Both the position numbers and the translations under genes were made by a program. A DNA stretch of 64,000 nt, taken from assembly GCF_014644415.1 (NCBI RefSeq), contig NZ_BMKQ01000001.1:2803217-2867216 (forward strand). The letters run 5' to 3'. The DNA is from Marmoricola endophyticus. Lineage in GTDB: Bacteria > Actinomycetota > Actinomycetes > Propionibacteriales > Nocardioidaceae. Position 1 is the first letter of the stretch; every line of letters begins with the position of its first letter. Of this stretch, positions 49,936-59,025 are shown in pieces. The notes under the pieces were generated by a model that did not search any database, was not told the origin of the DNA, and worked only from the letters and a program-made list of their open reading frames with translations.

Positions 49936-49950
49936 GTGACGCGACGTCAC
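49936..49950. promoter_or_regulatory. Candidate TetR operator 1
   Basis: GTGACG-CGA-CGTCAC is a perfect 6+3+6 palindrome in the TetR/oxygenase divergent region, 29 bases from the TetR start. Its core matches operator 2. Confidence 0.6.
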
Positions 49951-49962
49951 AGTAACTTGTCC

Positions 49963-49977
49963 GGTACGCGACGTACC
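49963..49977. promoter_or_regulatory. Candidate TetR operator 2
   Basis: GGTACG-CGA-CGTACC has the same layout and the identical ACGCGACGT core as operator 1, 27 bases away centre to centre, and lies 20 bases before the oxygenase ATG. Confidence 0.65.
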
Positions 49978-49997
49978 AGTTGTCGAGAGGACCGATC

Positions 49998-51068
49998 ATG
50001 ACGCTGAGCAGGACGCAGGACCGACCCACGCTGGACCAGATGATCGCCACCCCGGCTGCCGACCACGGCTTCTTCGGCCCGGGCTCGGTGACCTGGCGCG
50101 TCTGGAGCCACCCCGTCTCGGTCAACGTGGGGTTCATGCGCTCGGTCGTCATCCAGCACCTCGACCCCTTCCTCGCCGCGTCGGTCGACGCCAGCGGCCA
50201 GGTCGAGGCGCGCACGGCGCTGCGCTACGACCGGACGATGGAGTACTTCGCCCAGGTCGCCTTCGGGGACGCCGAGACGGCGCTGAGAATGTCGGAGATC
50301 CTGGTCAGGATCCACTCCCGCGCGGTGGGCACCGAGCCGGTGACCGGGCGCCCGTTCGACGCCAACGACCCCGACTCCCAGCTGTGGATCCACGTCACCG
50401 CGTGGCACTCGATCCTCTACTGCTACGAGGTCTTCGGGCCGGGCCGGCTGAGCGCGATCGACGAGGCCGCGTACTGGCAGCAGTGCGCGATCGCCGCCGA
50501 GCTGCAGACCATCGACCCCCGCGACGTGCCGCGCACCCGCGCGGGCGTCCGGGCGTACTTCGAGGACTACCGGCCGCGCCTGGTGACCACGGAGCCCGCC
50601 CTGCGGCTGATGGACTTCCTCCTCGACCTGCAGAGCCACCTGCTGCCGCAGGTGCTCCCCGGGCCGCTGCCGCGGATCGGCAACGCGCTGGTCCGCCACG
50701 CGACCATCGCCACCATGCCGCGCTGGATGCGCCCGCTGGTCGGGGTCGAGCAGTCGCCCGCCGTGGACGCGGCCGCGATCGCCGCGACCCGCACCGCGAT
50801 GAGTGCACTGAAGCGCGACCCGCGCCGGATGCTGGAGGTGCTGGACAGGCTGACCCCGCGCACCACGCCGATCCTCGCGCCGGCGCTGATGGGCACGCCG
50901 AGCGCGAACCCGGTGACCTACACCCCGACGGAGGCACGTCGCGTGTTCGGCCACGAGCAGACCCCCCGGGAGATGTACGACGACATCCTCGCCGCCCGCC
51001 GGGCGGGCGAGGGTCCGGCGCCGTACACGCACGGGCACACCGACGAGCTGCTCAGCTTCACCGGCTGA
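49998..51068 (+). CDS. MpaB/Lcp-type DUF2236 oxygenase-like protein
   Basis: This 356-residue protein belongs to the DUF2236 family (MpaB/rubber oxygenase type, heme-b binding in characterised members). Motifs include HGFFGPGSVTWRVWSHP near the N-terminus, IRIHSRAVGTEP (here LVRIHSRAVGTEP) with the conserved His, and DPDSQLWIHVTAWHSI with another His. Family members cleave polyisoprene or act in terpenoid metabolism; most are uncharacterised. ATG 49998 has AGAGG upstream and is chosen over TTG 49980. The divergent TetR gene probably controls it. Confidence 0.86.
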   Translation: MTLSRTQDRPTLDQMIATPAADHGFFGPGSVTWRVWSHPVSVNVGFMRSVVIQHLDPFLAASVDASGQVEARTALRYDRTMEYFAQVAFGDAETALRMSEILVRIHSRAVGTEPVTGRPFDANDPDSQLWIHVTAWHSILYCYEVFGPGRLSAIDEAAYWQQCAIAAELQTIDPRDVPRTRAGVRAYFEDYRPRLVTTEPALRLMDFLLDLQSHLLPQVLPGPLPRIGNALVRHATIATMPRWMRPLVGVEQSPAVDAAAIAATRTAMSALKRDPRRMLEVLDRLTPRTTPILAPALMGTPSANPVTYTPTEARRVFGHEQTPREMYDDILAARRAGEGPAPYTHGHTDELLSFTG

Positions 51069-51209
51069 CGCCGTCGGCGTCACGCGTGCCATGATCGACT
51101 CGACGCGTGCGGCGTCGCGGCGGTGGGGCCCACCGCACCCAACCTCGGTCGTCTGGCCGACAACGGTCCCTGTCTGAGACCGACGCACGCCCGCAGACAG
51201 GAGACCCCG

Positions 51210-51710
51210 ATGAGCGGCAACCGGACCCTCGTGGTCGGCGTGGAGCCACAGCAGAGCCCGACGGTGGTGCAGGCCGCCGCCGCGCTCGCGGTCCGACTCG
51301 GTGCCCGGCTGGTCTGCGTCCACGCCGACGCCGGGCGCGTCGTGGTCGGCGAGGAGGACGGCACCGAGGTGACTGCGCCGGTCGACCCCGACCTCGAGGA
51401 CACGGGACCGGCAGCGTTCCCCGAGTCGCTGCGCGAGCGCGTCGAGCACGCGCTCGCCGTCGAGGGTGCCGCCGGCGAGGCGCGCGAGGTGGCGGGGGAG
51501 CCGGGGGACGCGCTCGCCCGGGTCGCCGACCTGCTCGACGCGGAGATGATCGTCGTCGGCACGAGACGGCCCGGGATCCGAGGAGCGATCGGGGAGTTCT
51601 TCGAGGGGTCGGTGGCCGTCCACCTCTCGCACCGCCAGCACCGACCGGTGCTGGTCGTGCCGCAGGCCCCGCAGGTCGACGGGCTGCTTCCGTGGCAGGA
51701 GGACCGGTGA
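51210..51710 (+). CDS. Universal stress protein (UspA) family protein
   Basis: This 166-residue protein has a single Usp domain: TLVVGVEPQQSPTVVQAAAALA at the start and the ATP-binding-like C-terminal motif VVGTRRPGIRGAIGEFFEGSVAVHL. The ATG at 51210 has AGGAG upstream. Its stop overlaps the crcB start in a GTGA arrangement, so it leads a three-gene operon with two fluoride channel genes, which suggests a role in stress protection. I looked for a fluoride riboswitch in the 140-base leader and saw none. Confidence 0.85.
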   Translation: MSGNRTLVVGVEPQQSPTVVQAAAALAVRLGARLVCVHADAGRVVVGEEDGTEVTAPVDPDLEDTGPAAFPESLRERVEHALAVEGAAGEAREVAGEPGDALARVADLLDAEMIVVGTRRPGIRGAIGEFFEGSVAVHLSHRQHRPVLVVPQAPQVDGLLPWQEDR

Positions 51711-52174
51711 CCGGCCGCGAGGAGCTGCCCCTCGACAGCGACGTCGAGGTCGAGGAGTCCGCGAACCGGCTGCGGCCGGTGCACCTGAGGCTGCGCTTCG
51801 TGCTGCTCGTCGCTCTCGGGGGCGTCCTCGGCACCGCCGGTCGTGAGGGGCTGGCGCTGCTGCTCCCCACGACGCACGTCCCCTGGGCGACGTTCACCGT
51901 CAACCTCGTCGGCGCCTTCGTGCTCGGCGCCTTGCTGGAGGCGCTGCTGCGTCGCGGCGAGGACCACGCGCACCGCCGCGCGATCCGGCTGAGCGTCGGC
52001 ACCGGGGTGCTGGGCGGCTTCACGACGTACTCCTCGCTGGCGACCGACACCGTGCTGCTGCGCGACGACCCGGGCACGGCGCTGGCCTACGCCCTGGGCA
52101 CCGTCGTGCTCGGTGTCCTCGCCACGGCGGCGGGCGTCGCCGTCGCCAGCCTGGTGCCGGAGGGTGAGCGGTGA
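51707..52174 (+). CDS. crcB: Fluoride channel subunit CrcB/Fluc 1
   Basis: This 155-residue membrane protein has a ~25-residue acidic N-terminal tail and four helices. Fluc motifs are present: LGGVLGTAGREGLALL, WATFTVNLVGAFVLGALLEA (pore Asn) and GVLGGFTTYSSLATDTV (the sodium/polar-track loop). The channel exports fluoride. It pairs with the next crcB gene; actinobacteria often carry two genes whose products form oppositely oriented heterodimers. Both junctions are GTGA overlaps. Confidence 0.92.
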   Translation: MTGREELPLDSDVEVEESANRLRPVHLRLRFVLLVALGGVLGTAGREGLALLLPTTHVPWATFTVNLVGAFVLGALLEALLRRGEDHAHRRAIRLSVGTGVLGGFTTYSSLATDTVLLRDDPGTALAYALGTVVLGVLATAAGVAVASLVPEGER

Positions 52175-52548
52175 CGCCGGCGCTCTTCGTCGGCCTCTGC
52201 CTCGCCGGTGGCGTCGGCGCGGCGCTGCGCTTCGTGGTCGACGGGCTGGTGCGGGAGCGTACGAGCGGCACGTACCCGGTCGGCACGACGCTGATCAACC
52301 TCTCCGGGTCCCTGCTGCTCGGTCTGGTCACCGGTCTCGCCGCCTCGGCCGTGGTCTCCGACGACCTCCGTCTCGTGCTGGGCACGGGGCTCCTCGGCGG
52401 CTACACCACCTTCAGCACCCACTGCGTGGAGACCGTCCGGCTGGCCCAGGAGCGACGCTGGCGGGCCTCGACGCTGAACGCGCTGGGCACGCTGGTGCTC
52501 GGGGTGGCGCTCGCGGGCCTGGGGTACGCCCTCGGCTCCGCCGGGTGA
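52171..52548 (+). CDS. crcB: Fluoride channel subunit CrcB/Fluc 2
   Basis: This 125-residue protein has four helices and the Fluc motifs GGVGAALRFVVDGLV, GTTLINLSGSLLLGLVTG (pore Asn) and GLLGGYTTFSTHCVETV. The positive residues in loops differ from the first subunit, which fits opposite membrane orientation in a heterodimer. It starts at GTG 52171 inside the upstream stop. Co-expression is therefore expected. Confidence 0.92.
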   Translation: MTPALFVGLCLAGGVGAALRFVVDGLVRERTSGTYPVGTTLINLSGSLLLGLVTGLAASAVVSDDLRLVLGTGLLGGYTTFSTHCVETVRLAQERRWRASTLNALGTLVLGVALAGLGYALGSAG

Positions 52549-52549
52549 G

Positions 52550-52565
52550 TAGCGTCTGAGCCGTG
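52550..52565 (+). promoter_or_regulatory. Leaderless promoter of CBS-domain gene
   Basis: TAGCGT at 52550-52555 lies seven bases before GTG 52563. It begins two bases after the second crcB stop, so the CBS gene has its own promoter. Confidence 0.7.
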
Positions 52566-53012
52566 GGCACCGTCGACCTGGGCGCGTACGCCGACCGCAC
52601 GGTCGGTCAGGTCATGGTGCGCTCGCCCAAGGTGCTGGCCGCCGACGCGACCGTCGGCGCGGCTCGCGAGGCGCTGCGCGACGACCACGTCCACCTCGTG
52701 CTCCTCGTCGACCCGGACGGTCGGCTGGTGGGCACCGTGGTGCGCGACGACCTGTCGGGGGTGACCGACGCAGCCCCCGCGATCGGCGCCGGGACCCTGC
52801 GGGGTCGCGTGGTCCGGCCGACGTCAACGGTGCGTGAGGTGCTGCCACTGCTGGAGGGCGCCGTCGCCCGCCGTCTCGCCGTGGTCGACGGGCAGGGCGT
52901 CCTCGTCGGGCTGCTGTGCCTCAAGCGCAGCCGGCGCGGGTTCTGCGACGACGCCGGTGTCGCGGCCCGGGCGGCCGAGCGAGCGGAGACGCGGCTCAGC
53001 CCGGCACGCTGA
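52563..53012 (+). CDS. CBS-domain pair protein
   Basis: This 149-residue protein has two CBS motifs: TVGQVMVRSPKVLAADATVGAAREAL with HLVLLVDPDGRLVGTVVRDDL, and TVREVLPLLEGAVARRLAVVDGQGVLVGLLCL. Paired CBS modules bind adenine nucleotides and often sense energy state. No catalytic domain is attached. The 3' end overlaps the convergent DUF202 gene by 17 bases. The target is unknown. Confidence 0.88.
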   Translation: MGTVDLGAYADRTVGQVMVRSPKVLAADATVGAAREALRDDHVHLVLLVDPDGRLVGTVVRDDLSGVTDAAPAIGAGTLRGRVVRPTSTVREVLPLLEGAVARRLAVVDGQGVLVGLLCLKRSRRGFCDDAGVAARAAERAETRLSPAR

Positions 53013-53340
53013 CCACGACGGCGACCGCCGTGCCCAGGCAGAGCGCGGTCAGCGCCGTGCCGAGCGCCACGACCGCGACCGTGCTCGGGCCGGGACACGT
53101 CGTGGAGCGCCGTACCCGGCGACCCCGGACCGCGGCGTGGGTGCTGGCCGCCGCGGCGATGACGAGGGACGCGGTCAGCAGGGTCAGCCCGACCGGCTGG
53201 GGGAGACCGCCCTCGTGGTGGACCACCGCGAGCACCCCATTGACCAGCAGCGCCAGCGCGGTGCGGTTCCACGCCAGGCTGGTGCGCTCGAGCGCCAGGC
53301 CCGGGTCGCGGTCGAGCAGGTCGCTCGGGACGAGGCCCAC
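52996..53340 (-). CDS. DUF202-family membrane protein (second of pair)
   Basis: This 114-residue protein has three membrane helices and the DUF202 N-terminal motif LALERTSLAWNRTALALLVNG, which is a membrane-proximal helix with conserved Arg and Trp. It follows the other DUF202 gene directly (stop and start adjacent). Family function is uncertain; YidH is the E. coli example. Confidence 0.85.
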   Translation of the reverse strand: MGLVPSDLLDRDPGLALERTSLAWNRTALALLVNGVLAVVHHEGGLPQPVGLTLLTASLVIAAAASTHAAVRGRRVRRSTTCPGPSTVAVVALGTALTALCLGTAVAVVVSVPG

Positions 53341-53676
53341 TCAGGCGATCCTGACGACGGTGACGACGACCACCGCCGCGGCGACCAGCGCGAGGCCCGC
53401 GGCGAGGACGTACGGCGAGCGCCCCTGGCGTAGCGGCGCGCCGGCGCGGATGTCGCGCTCGGCCTGGACCCAGCGTCGTACCCCGGCGACCGCAGAGGCC
53501 GCAGCGAGCAGGGCCAGCACCACCGCGCAGACCTCGCGGAACGGCCGCGACCCCAGGTCCGGCGCGAGCTGGACGACCGCGACCGCGGCTGCGAGCAGCG
53601 CGAGGCAGGTGCGCATCCACGCGAGGAAGGTGCGCTCGTTGGCGAGGGTGAAGCGGTAGTCGGGCTCGTCGCTCAC
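53341..53676 (-). CDS. YidH/DUF202-family membrane protein (first of pair)
   Basis: This 111-residue protein begins SDEPDYRFTLANERTFLAWMRTCLALLAAAVAVVQL, the classic YidH N-terminus (NERTFLAWxRT), followed by two more helices. A TAGCGT hexamer seven bases before GTG 53676 indicates this start rather than GTG 53685, which would add three residues. The pair with the next DUF202 gene suggests a heteromeric membrane complex of unknown role. Confidence 0.87.
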   Translation of the reverse strand: MSDEPDYRFTLANERTFLAWMRTCLALLAAAVAVVQLAPDLGSRPFREVCAVVLALLAAASAVAGVRRWVQAERDIRAGAPLRQGRSPYVLAAGLALVAAAVVVVTVVRIA

Positions 53677-53683
53677 GAGCACC

Positions 53684-53689
53684 ACGCTA
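53684..53689 (-). promoter_or_regulatory. -10 hexamer for YidH/DUF202 gene
   Basis: TAGCGT on the minus strand, seven bases upstream of GTG 53676; this refines the start codon. Confidence 0.65.
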
Positions 53690-53735
53690 GGGCATGGCCT
53701 TCCGGGTGCACGGTGTGAAGGAGACCGGACCGTCG

Positions 53736-53750
53736 TACTGTCGCCACGTG
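53736..53750 (+). promoter_or_regulatory. Leaderless promoter of 97-residue hypothetical gene
   Basis: TACTGT at 53736-53741 is six bases before GTG 53748. It implies translation from 53748, not from the upstream in-frame ATG at 53694. Confidence 0.65.
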
Positions 53751-54041
53751 GAGGGTGAGGCGCTGCGCCGGGCGGTCGACGCCGCGATGGTGCCCATGGT
53801 CGCCTCGCTCGGGGGAGCGGGGGTCCTCGACGCGCACTGGCTGCCCGATCGTGCCGGCGAACCCGTCGTCTGGCTGCGGGTGCGCACCGAGATCCAGCGG
53901 GTCGAGCTCCAGGCCCAGGCCTGGCTGCTGCCGCAGGTGCAGGTGCTGCTCACGCGCCTGTCCGTGCCGTACGCCGTGATTGCGCGGCTGCGCCTGGAGG
54001 TCACCTCCGTCGAGGCCGAGGACGACTTGCTCAACGGCTGA
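53748..54041 (+). CDS. Small hypothetical protein
   Basis: This 97-residue protein, from GTG 53748, has no motif I recognise. It looks soluble, alpha/beta, with the strand pair VVWLRVRTEIQRVELQAQAWLLPQVQ and an acidic C-terminus. The leaderless promoter and GC-rich third positions support coding. The 119 bases after it, up to the pmt stop, hold nothing I can name. Confidence 0.6.
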   Translation: MEGEALRRAVDAAMVPMVASLGGAGVLDAHWLPDRAGEPVVWLRVRTEIQRVELQAQAWLLPQVQVLLTRLSVPYAVIARLRLEVTSVEAEDDLLNG

Positions 54042-54160
54042 CGCTCGCGCCGGAACCGCGTCGTCCTTCCCGCGACGTACCCGCGCTTCCCATGAGTGAT
54101 GACCCGTGGGACCTGCGGGTTCGTCTGCATACCGTGGGCGAACCGCGACCGCCTGCCGCC

Positions 54161-55786
54161 TCAGATCCAGCGCTTGAACCAGATCCGGTCCAGCCAGTCG
54201 GGCGTGGTGATCAGCGCGTCGGTCCAGATCGGCCAGAACCAGCCGAAGAGCAGGACCACGACCAGCACGTACGCCCCTGCCGCGAGTGCACCGACCCGTC
54301 GGCGCACGGCGGACGCCCCTCGCGGACCGAGGACCCGGCCGAGGACGAGCACGAGCCCGAGGATCAGGAACGGCTCGATGACGATCGCGTAGTAGCTGAA
54401 GATCGGCCGGTCGTCGTAGCGCAGCCACGGCAGCCAGGCGGTGAGCGCGCCGACCAGCACGACGCCGTACCTCCAGTCGCGACGGCCGAACCACCCGGCG
54501 ACGGCGTACGCGAGCGCCGCGGTGCCGCCCCACCACACGGCGGGGTTGCCCAGCAGCAGCACCTGGCGCAGGCAGGTGCTGTCGGTCGCTGCGGTGCAGC
54601 CGTCGACGCCGGGCTTGATGTCGAGCTGTGCGTCGACGCCGACCGGACGGCTCAGCAGGGTCCAGCCCAGCGGGTTCGACTGGTACGGGTGCGTCGCCTG
54701 CGCCAGCCCCGGTCCGGTGTGGAAGGAGTAGACGTCGTGGTGGTAGTGCCACAGCGAGCGCAGCGATCGCACCGCCTCGGCGAGGAAGCCGTGCGTGTCC
54801 TGCTGGAGGTAGGAGCCCCAGTACGGGCCGTACTGCGTGTTCGACAGCGCGTCCTCGTAGACCGAGGCGTGCAGCAGCCAGCCGGTCCAGGTGGCCGTGT
54901 AGATGACCACCGGCAGCAGCACCAGCCAGCCGAAGGCCGGGAGCGCGTCGACCAGCGCCGAGCGCAGCCAGGCCTCCCGGACGCCGATCCGCCGGCGCGC
55001 GCCGGCGTCCCAGGCCCACACGAGGAGCCCGAACCCGGCGATGAGGAACACGGTGCTCCACTTGGTCCCGCAGGCCAAGCCGAACCAGACGCCGGCGAGG
55101 ACCCGCCAGGGGCGCAGCAGCATCCGGCGCACGGGCCCGAAGCCGTCGCGTACGCCGTCCGGCGCGAGCTCGGCGAGCCGCGCCCGGCCCCAGTCCCGGT
55201 CGGCGACCAGGCAGGCGACGGCGCAGAGCACGAAGAACGCCTGGAAGATGTCCAGCAGCGCCAGCCGGGAGAGGACCAGCTGCAGCCCGTCGAGGCACAT
55301 CAGCAGACCGCCGACGACGCCGAGCAGCGTGGACCCGGTGATCCGCCGGGCGAGGCGCACCATCACCACCACCATCAGCGTGCCGACGATCGCGGAGGCG
55401 AAGCGCCAGCCGAAGGGGTTCATCCCGAACAGGTGCTCGCCGGCCGCGATCAGCCACTTGCCGACCTCGGGGTGCACCACCATCTCGGGGGTGCCCTTCC
55501 AGATGCCGGTCGTCTGGCCGCCGAGGATCTTGTCGTTGGCGTCGTCGACGTAGTTCTGGGCGTAGCCGAAGTGCAGCAGCGACCAGGCGTCCTTGGCGTA
55601 GTACGTCTCGTCGAACTCGAACGCGTGCGGCCGTCCGAGGTGCCACAGCCGCAGGAACAGCGCGAGGCCACCGACCGCGAACGTGGCCACCCAGCCGGCG
55701 ACGCGGTCGGAGACGGCGAACGGGCCGGGCGCGGCGCCTTCGTCCGGGACGTCGGCACGCGCCGGAGCGAGCGGGGCCTGGGTCAC
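54161..55786 (-). CDS. pmt: Polyprenyl-phosphate-mannose--protein mannosyltransferase (PMT)
   Basis: This 541-residue GT39 (GT-C) enzyme transfers mannose from polyprenyl-phosphate-mannose to Ser/Thr of secreted proteins at the membrane outer face. It has the acidic first-loop motif FEFDETYYAKDAWSLLHFGY with the catalytic Asp-Glu, VHPEVGKWLIAAGE, about ten membrane helices, and a C-terminal PMT_4TMC region (YSFHTGPGLAQATHPYQSNPLGW). GTG 55786 has AGGAG upstream. It is divergent from rsmI, as in mycobacteria (Rv1002c/Rv1003 order). Confidence 0.94.
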   Translation of the reverse strand: MTQAPLAPARADVPDEGAAPGPFAVSDRVAGWVATFAVGGLALFLRLWHLGRPHAFEFDETYYAKDAWSLLHFGYAQNYVDDANDKILGGQTTGIWKGTPEMVVHPEVGKWLIAAGEHLFGMNPFGWRFASAIVGTLMVVVMVRLARRITGSTLLGVVGGLLMCLDGLQLVLSRLALLDIFQAFFVLCAVACLVADRDWGRARLAELAPDGVRDGFGPVRRMLLRPWRVLAGVWFGLACGTKWSTVFLIAGFGLLVWAWDAGARRRIGVREAWLRSALVDALPAFGWLVLLPVVIYTATWTGWLLHASVYEDALSNTQYGPYWGSYLQQDTHGFLAEAVRSLRSLWHYHHDVYSFHTGPGLAQATHPYQSNPLGWTLLSRPVGVDAQLDIKPGVDGCTAATDSTCLRQVLLLGNPAVWWGGTAALAYAVAGWFGRRDWRYGVVLVGALTAWLPWLRYDDRPIFSYYAIVIEPFLILGLVLVLGRVLGPRGASAVRRRVGALAAGAYVLVVVLLFGWFWPIWTDALITTPDWLDRIWFKRWI

Positions 55787-55846
55787 GCGGGTGCTCCTGG
55801 AGGCGGGGGACGGGCTGCGTGCGGGTGGTGCGCGATCATCGTAGGT

Positions 55847-56698
55847 GTGAGCGACCAAGTGACCGGGGCCGCCGGAGTCCTCGTGCTGGCCGGCACGCCG
55901 ATCGGGCAGTACGCCGACGCCCCGCCCCGGCTGGCGGCCGAGCTCGCAGGCGCCGACGTGATCGCCGCCGAGGACACGCGCCGGCTGCAGCGGCTGCTCG
56001 CCGACCTGGGGGTACGCACCGAGGCGCGGGTGCTGTCGTACTTCGAGGGCAACGAGCAGGGGCGGACCCCGCAGCTGCTCGAGGCGCTGCTCGGCGGCGA
56101 GCGGGTGGTGCTGGTGACCGACGCGGGGATGCCGTCGGTGTCCGACCCCGGCTACCGGCTGGTCGCCGCCGCCGTCGAGGAGGGAGTCGCGGTCACCGCC
56201 GTCCCGGGGCCGAGCGCGGTCCTCACGGCGCTGGCGGTCAGCGGCCTGCCGGTCGACCGGTTCTGCTTCGAGGGGTTCGCGCCGCGCAAGGCGGGCGAGC
56301 GCGCCCGTCTGCTGGCGTCCCTGGCCGACGAGCGCCGCACGCTGGTGTTCTTCGAGTCGCCCCACCGCACCGAGCAGACGCTCCTGGCGATGGCCGACGC
56401 GTGGGGTGGCGAGCGGCGCGCGGCGGTCTGTCGCGAGCTGACCAAGACCCACGAGGAGGTCGTGCGCGGGCCGCTCCCGGAGCTGGCGGCCTGGGCTGCC
56501 GAGGGGGTGCGCGGCGAGGTGACCCTCGTCGTCGAGGGCGCGCCCGAGCCCGAGCCGGACGACGACCCGGAGAGCCTGGTCGCGCAGGTCGCCGCCGAGG
56601 AGGCCGCCGGGACCTCCCGCAAGGAGGCGATCGTGGTCGTCGCGCGGCGGGCCGGCGTCCCCAAGCGCCTGGTGTACGACGCCGTGCACAAGCGGTGA
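55847..56698 (+). CDS. rsmI: 16S rRNA (cytidine1402-2'-O)-methyltransferase RsmI
   Basis: This 283-residue SAM-dependent methyltransferase acts with RsmH at C1402 in the ribosomal decoding centre. It has LVLAGTPIGQYADAPPRLAAEL at the start, IAAEDTRRLQRLL, VLVTDAGMPSVSDPGYRLV, VPGPSAVLTALAVSGLP and FFESPHRTEQTL. Length is normal. The GTG start at 55847 is preceded by GATCAT at seven bases. The tatD gene follows directly. Confidence 0.94.
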   Translation: MSDQVTGAAGVLVLAGTPIGQYADAPPRLAAELAGADVIAAEDTRRLQRLLADLGVRTEARVLSYFEGNEQGRTPQLLEALLGGERVVLVTDAGMPSVSDPGYRLVAAAVEEGVAVTAVPGPSAVLTALAVSGLPVDRFCFEGFAPRKAGERARLLASLADERRTLVFFESPHRTEQTLLAMADAWGGERRAAVCRELTKTHEEVVRGPLPELAAWAAEGVRGEVTLVVEGAPEPEPDDDPESLVAQVAAEEAAGTSRKEAIVVVARRAGVPKRLVYDAVHKR

Positions 56699-56712
56699 CC
56701 GACACTGGAGGG

Positions 56713-57597
56713 GTGACCGAACCGCTCGACCAGCCCGTCCGCACCCGCCGAGACACCCGCTCCGCCGAGCGGCCGCCGGCGCCCGACCCGCTGCCGTACC
56801 CGGTCGTCGACAACCACTGCCACCTCGACATGGCGGGCAGCGACGGCGACTGGCTCTCCATCGAGGAAGCCCTGGCCCGGTCCTCGGCGGTCGGCGTACC
56901 GCGAATCGTGCAGATCGGCTGCGAGCTGCCGAGTGCACGGTGGTCCGTGCAGGCCGCCAGGGAGTACGACGCCCTCGTCGCCGGCGTCGCGCTGCACCCG
57001 AATGAGGCGCCGCTGCTGGCGGAGCGCGGCGAGCTGGACGACGCCCTGGCCGAGATCGCCGAGCTGGCCGGCGACGAGCAGGTGCGCGTGGTGGGGGAGA
57101 CCGGGCTGGACTACTTCCGCACCGGTGAGGAGGGGCGCGCGGCGCAGCAGGAGTCGTTCCGGCGGCACGTCGTGCTGGCCAAGGACCTGGACCGCACGCT
57201 GCAGATCCACGACCGCGACGCCCACGACGACGTGCTCCGGATCATCGACGAGGTCGGTGCGCCGGAGCGCTGGGTGATGCACTGCTTCTCCGGCGATGCC
57301 GCGTTCGCGGAGGCGTGCCTCGAGCGCGGGGCGTACCTGTCCTTCTCCGGCACGGTGACGTTCAAGAACGCCGACCCGCTGCGCGAGGCCCTGCGCACGA
57401 CGCCGACCGACAGGGTGCTGGTCGAGACCGACGCGCCCTTCCTCACCCCGACCCCGCACCGCGGCCGGCCGAACGCGTCGTACCTCGTGCCGCTGACGGT
57501 CCGCTCCATGGCCGACACGCTGCAGCACGACCTGGCCGACCTGTGCCGGGCGATCGAGACGAACACGTTCGCGGCGTACGGAGGTCCCTGGGGCTGA
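56713..57597 (+). CDS. tatD: TatD-family metal-dependent hydrolase
   Basis: This 294-residue TIM-barrel hydrolase (3'-5' DNase/D-aminoacyl family) has metal ligands in VVDNHCHLDMAG, GETGLDYFRTGEEG, LQIHDRDAHDD, MHCFSGDAAFA and VLVETDAPFLTP. The first metal motif reads HCHLD where TatD has HxHLD, so the site is complete. Start: GTG 56713 with GACACT six bases before GGAGGG; an alternative GTG at 56695 overlaps the rsmI stop. The extra ~35 N-terminal residues before the barrel are Arg/Pro-rich. Gene order matches rsmI-tatD-rpfB-ksgA-ispE of mycobacteria. Confidence 0.92.
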   Translation: MTEPLDQPVRTRRDTRSAERPPAPDPLPYPVVDNHCHLDMAGSDGDWLSIEEALARSSAVGVPRIVQIGCELPSARWSVQAAREYDALVAGVALHPNEAPLLAERGELDDALAEIAELAGDEQVRVVGETGLDYFRTGEEGRAAQQESFRRHVVLAKDLDRTLQIHDRDAHDDVLRIIDEVGAPERWVMHCFSGDAAFAEACLERGAYLSFSGTVTFKNADPLREALRTTPTDRVLVETDAPFLTPTPHRGRPNASYLVPLTVRSMADTLQHDLADLCRAIETNTFAAYGGPWG

Positions 57598-57656
57598 GAT
57601 CGACCCCCACGGGTGGGCACGACAGAGACGCGCGAGACTGGTGTGACGCATGTGTC

Positions 57657-57670
57657 GTGAGCCCGCTCAC
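57657..57670. promoter_or_regulatory. Palindrome upstream of rpf
   Basis: GTGAGC-CC-GCTCAC is a perfect 14-base palindrome in the 243-base rpf leader region, 17 bases upstream of the proposed -35. It could be a regulator site, but no specific family is indicated. Confidence 0.4.
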
Positions 57671-57686
57671 CGTCCACAGCCAGGGT

Positions 57687-57715
57687 TTGCAGAGCCCGTA
57701 CGTCGTCCGTACGGT
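57687..57715 (+). promoter_or_regulatory. rpf promoter (-35 TTGCAG, -10 TACGGT) with spacer hairpin
   Basis: TTGCAG at 57687-57692 and TACGGT at 57710-57715 have a 17-base spacer, a good vegetative promoter. CCGTACG (57696-57702) and CGTACGG (57708-57714) form a 7-bp inverted repeat that covers most of the spacer and the -10, which could let a repressor compete with polymerase. This gives a ~120-base untranslated leader before GTG 57841. Confidence 0.6.
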
Positions 57716-57813
57716 CGAGGACTTGTTGGCCGGGAACGGACCGCACGACTCTCCCGGCGTGCCTCCACGTCGGGATCCCCTCCCGAGACGGGTGCGCCGG
57801 ATCCCTTCCGTGA

Positions 57814-59007
<1,194 letters not shown>

Positions 59008-59025
59008 TCCGGTGAGCGCCCGGCC

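Noticed and set aside
51069-51209. Fluoride riboswitch upstream of the Usp-crcB operon
   Set aside because: I looked for the conserved crcB-motif sequence and pseudoknot elements in the leader and could not find them. A covariance search would be decisive.
53694-53747. Longer version of the 97-residue hypothetical protein from ATG 53694
   Set aside because: TACTGT lies six bases before GTG 53748, and the upstream segment overlaps the promoter region of the divergent DUF202 gene.
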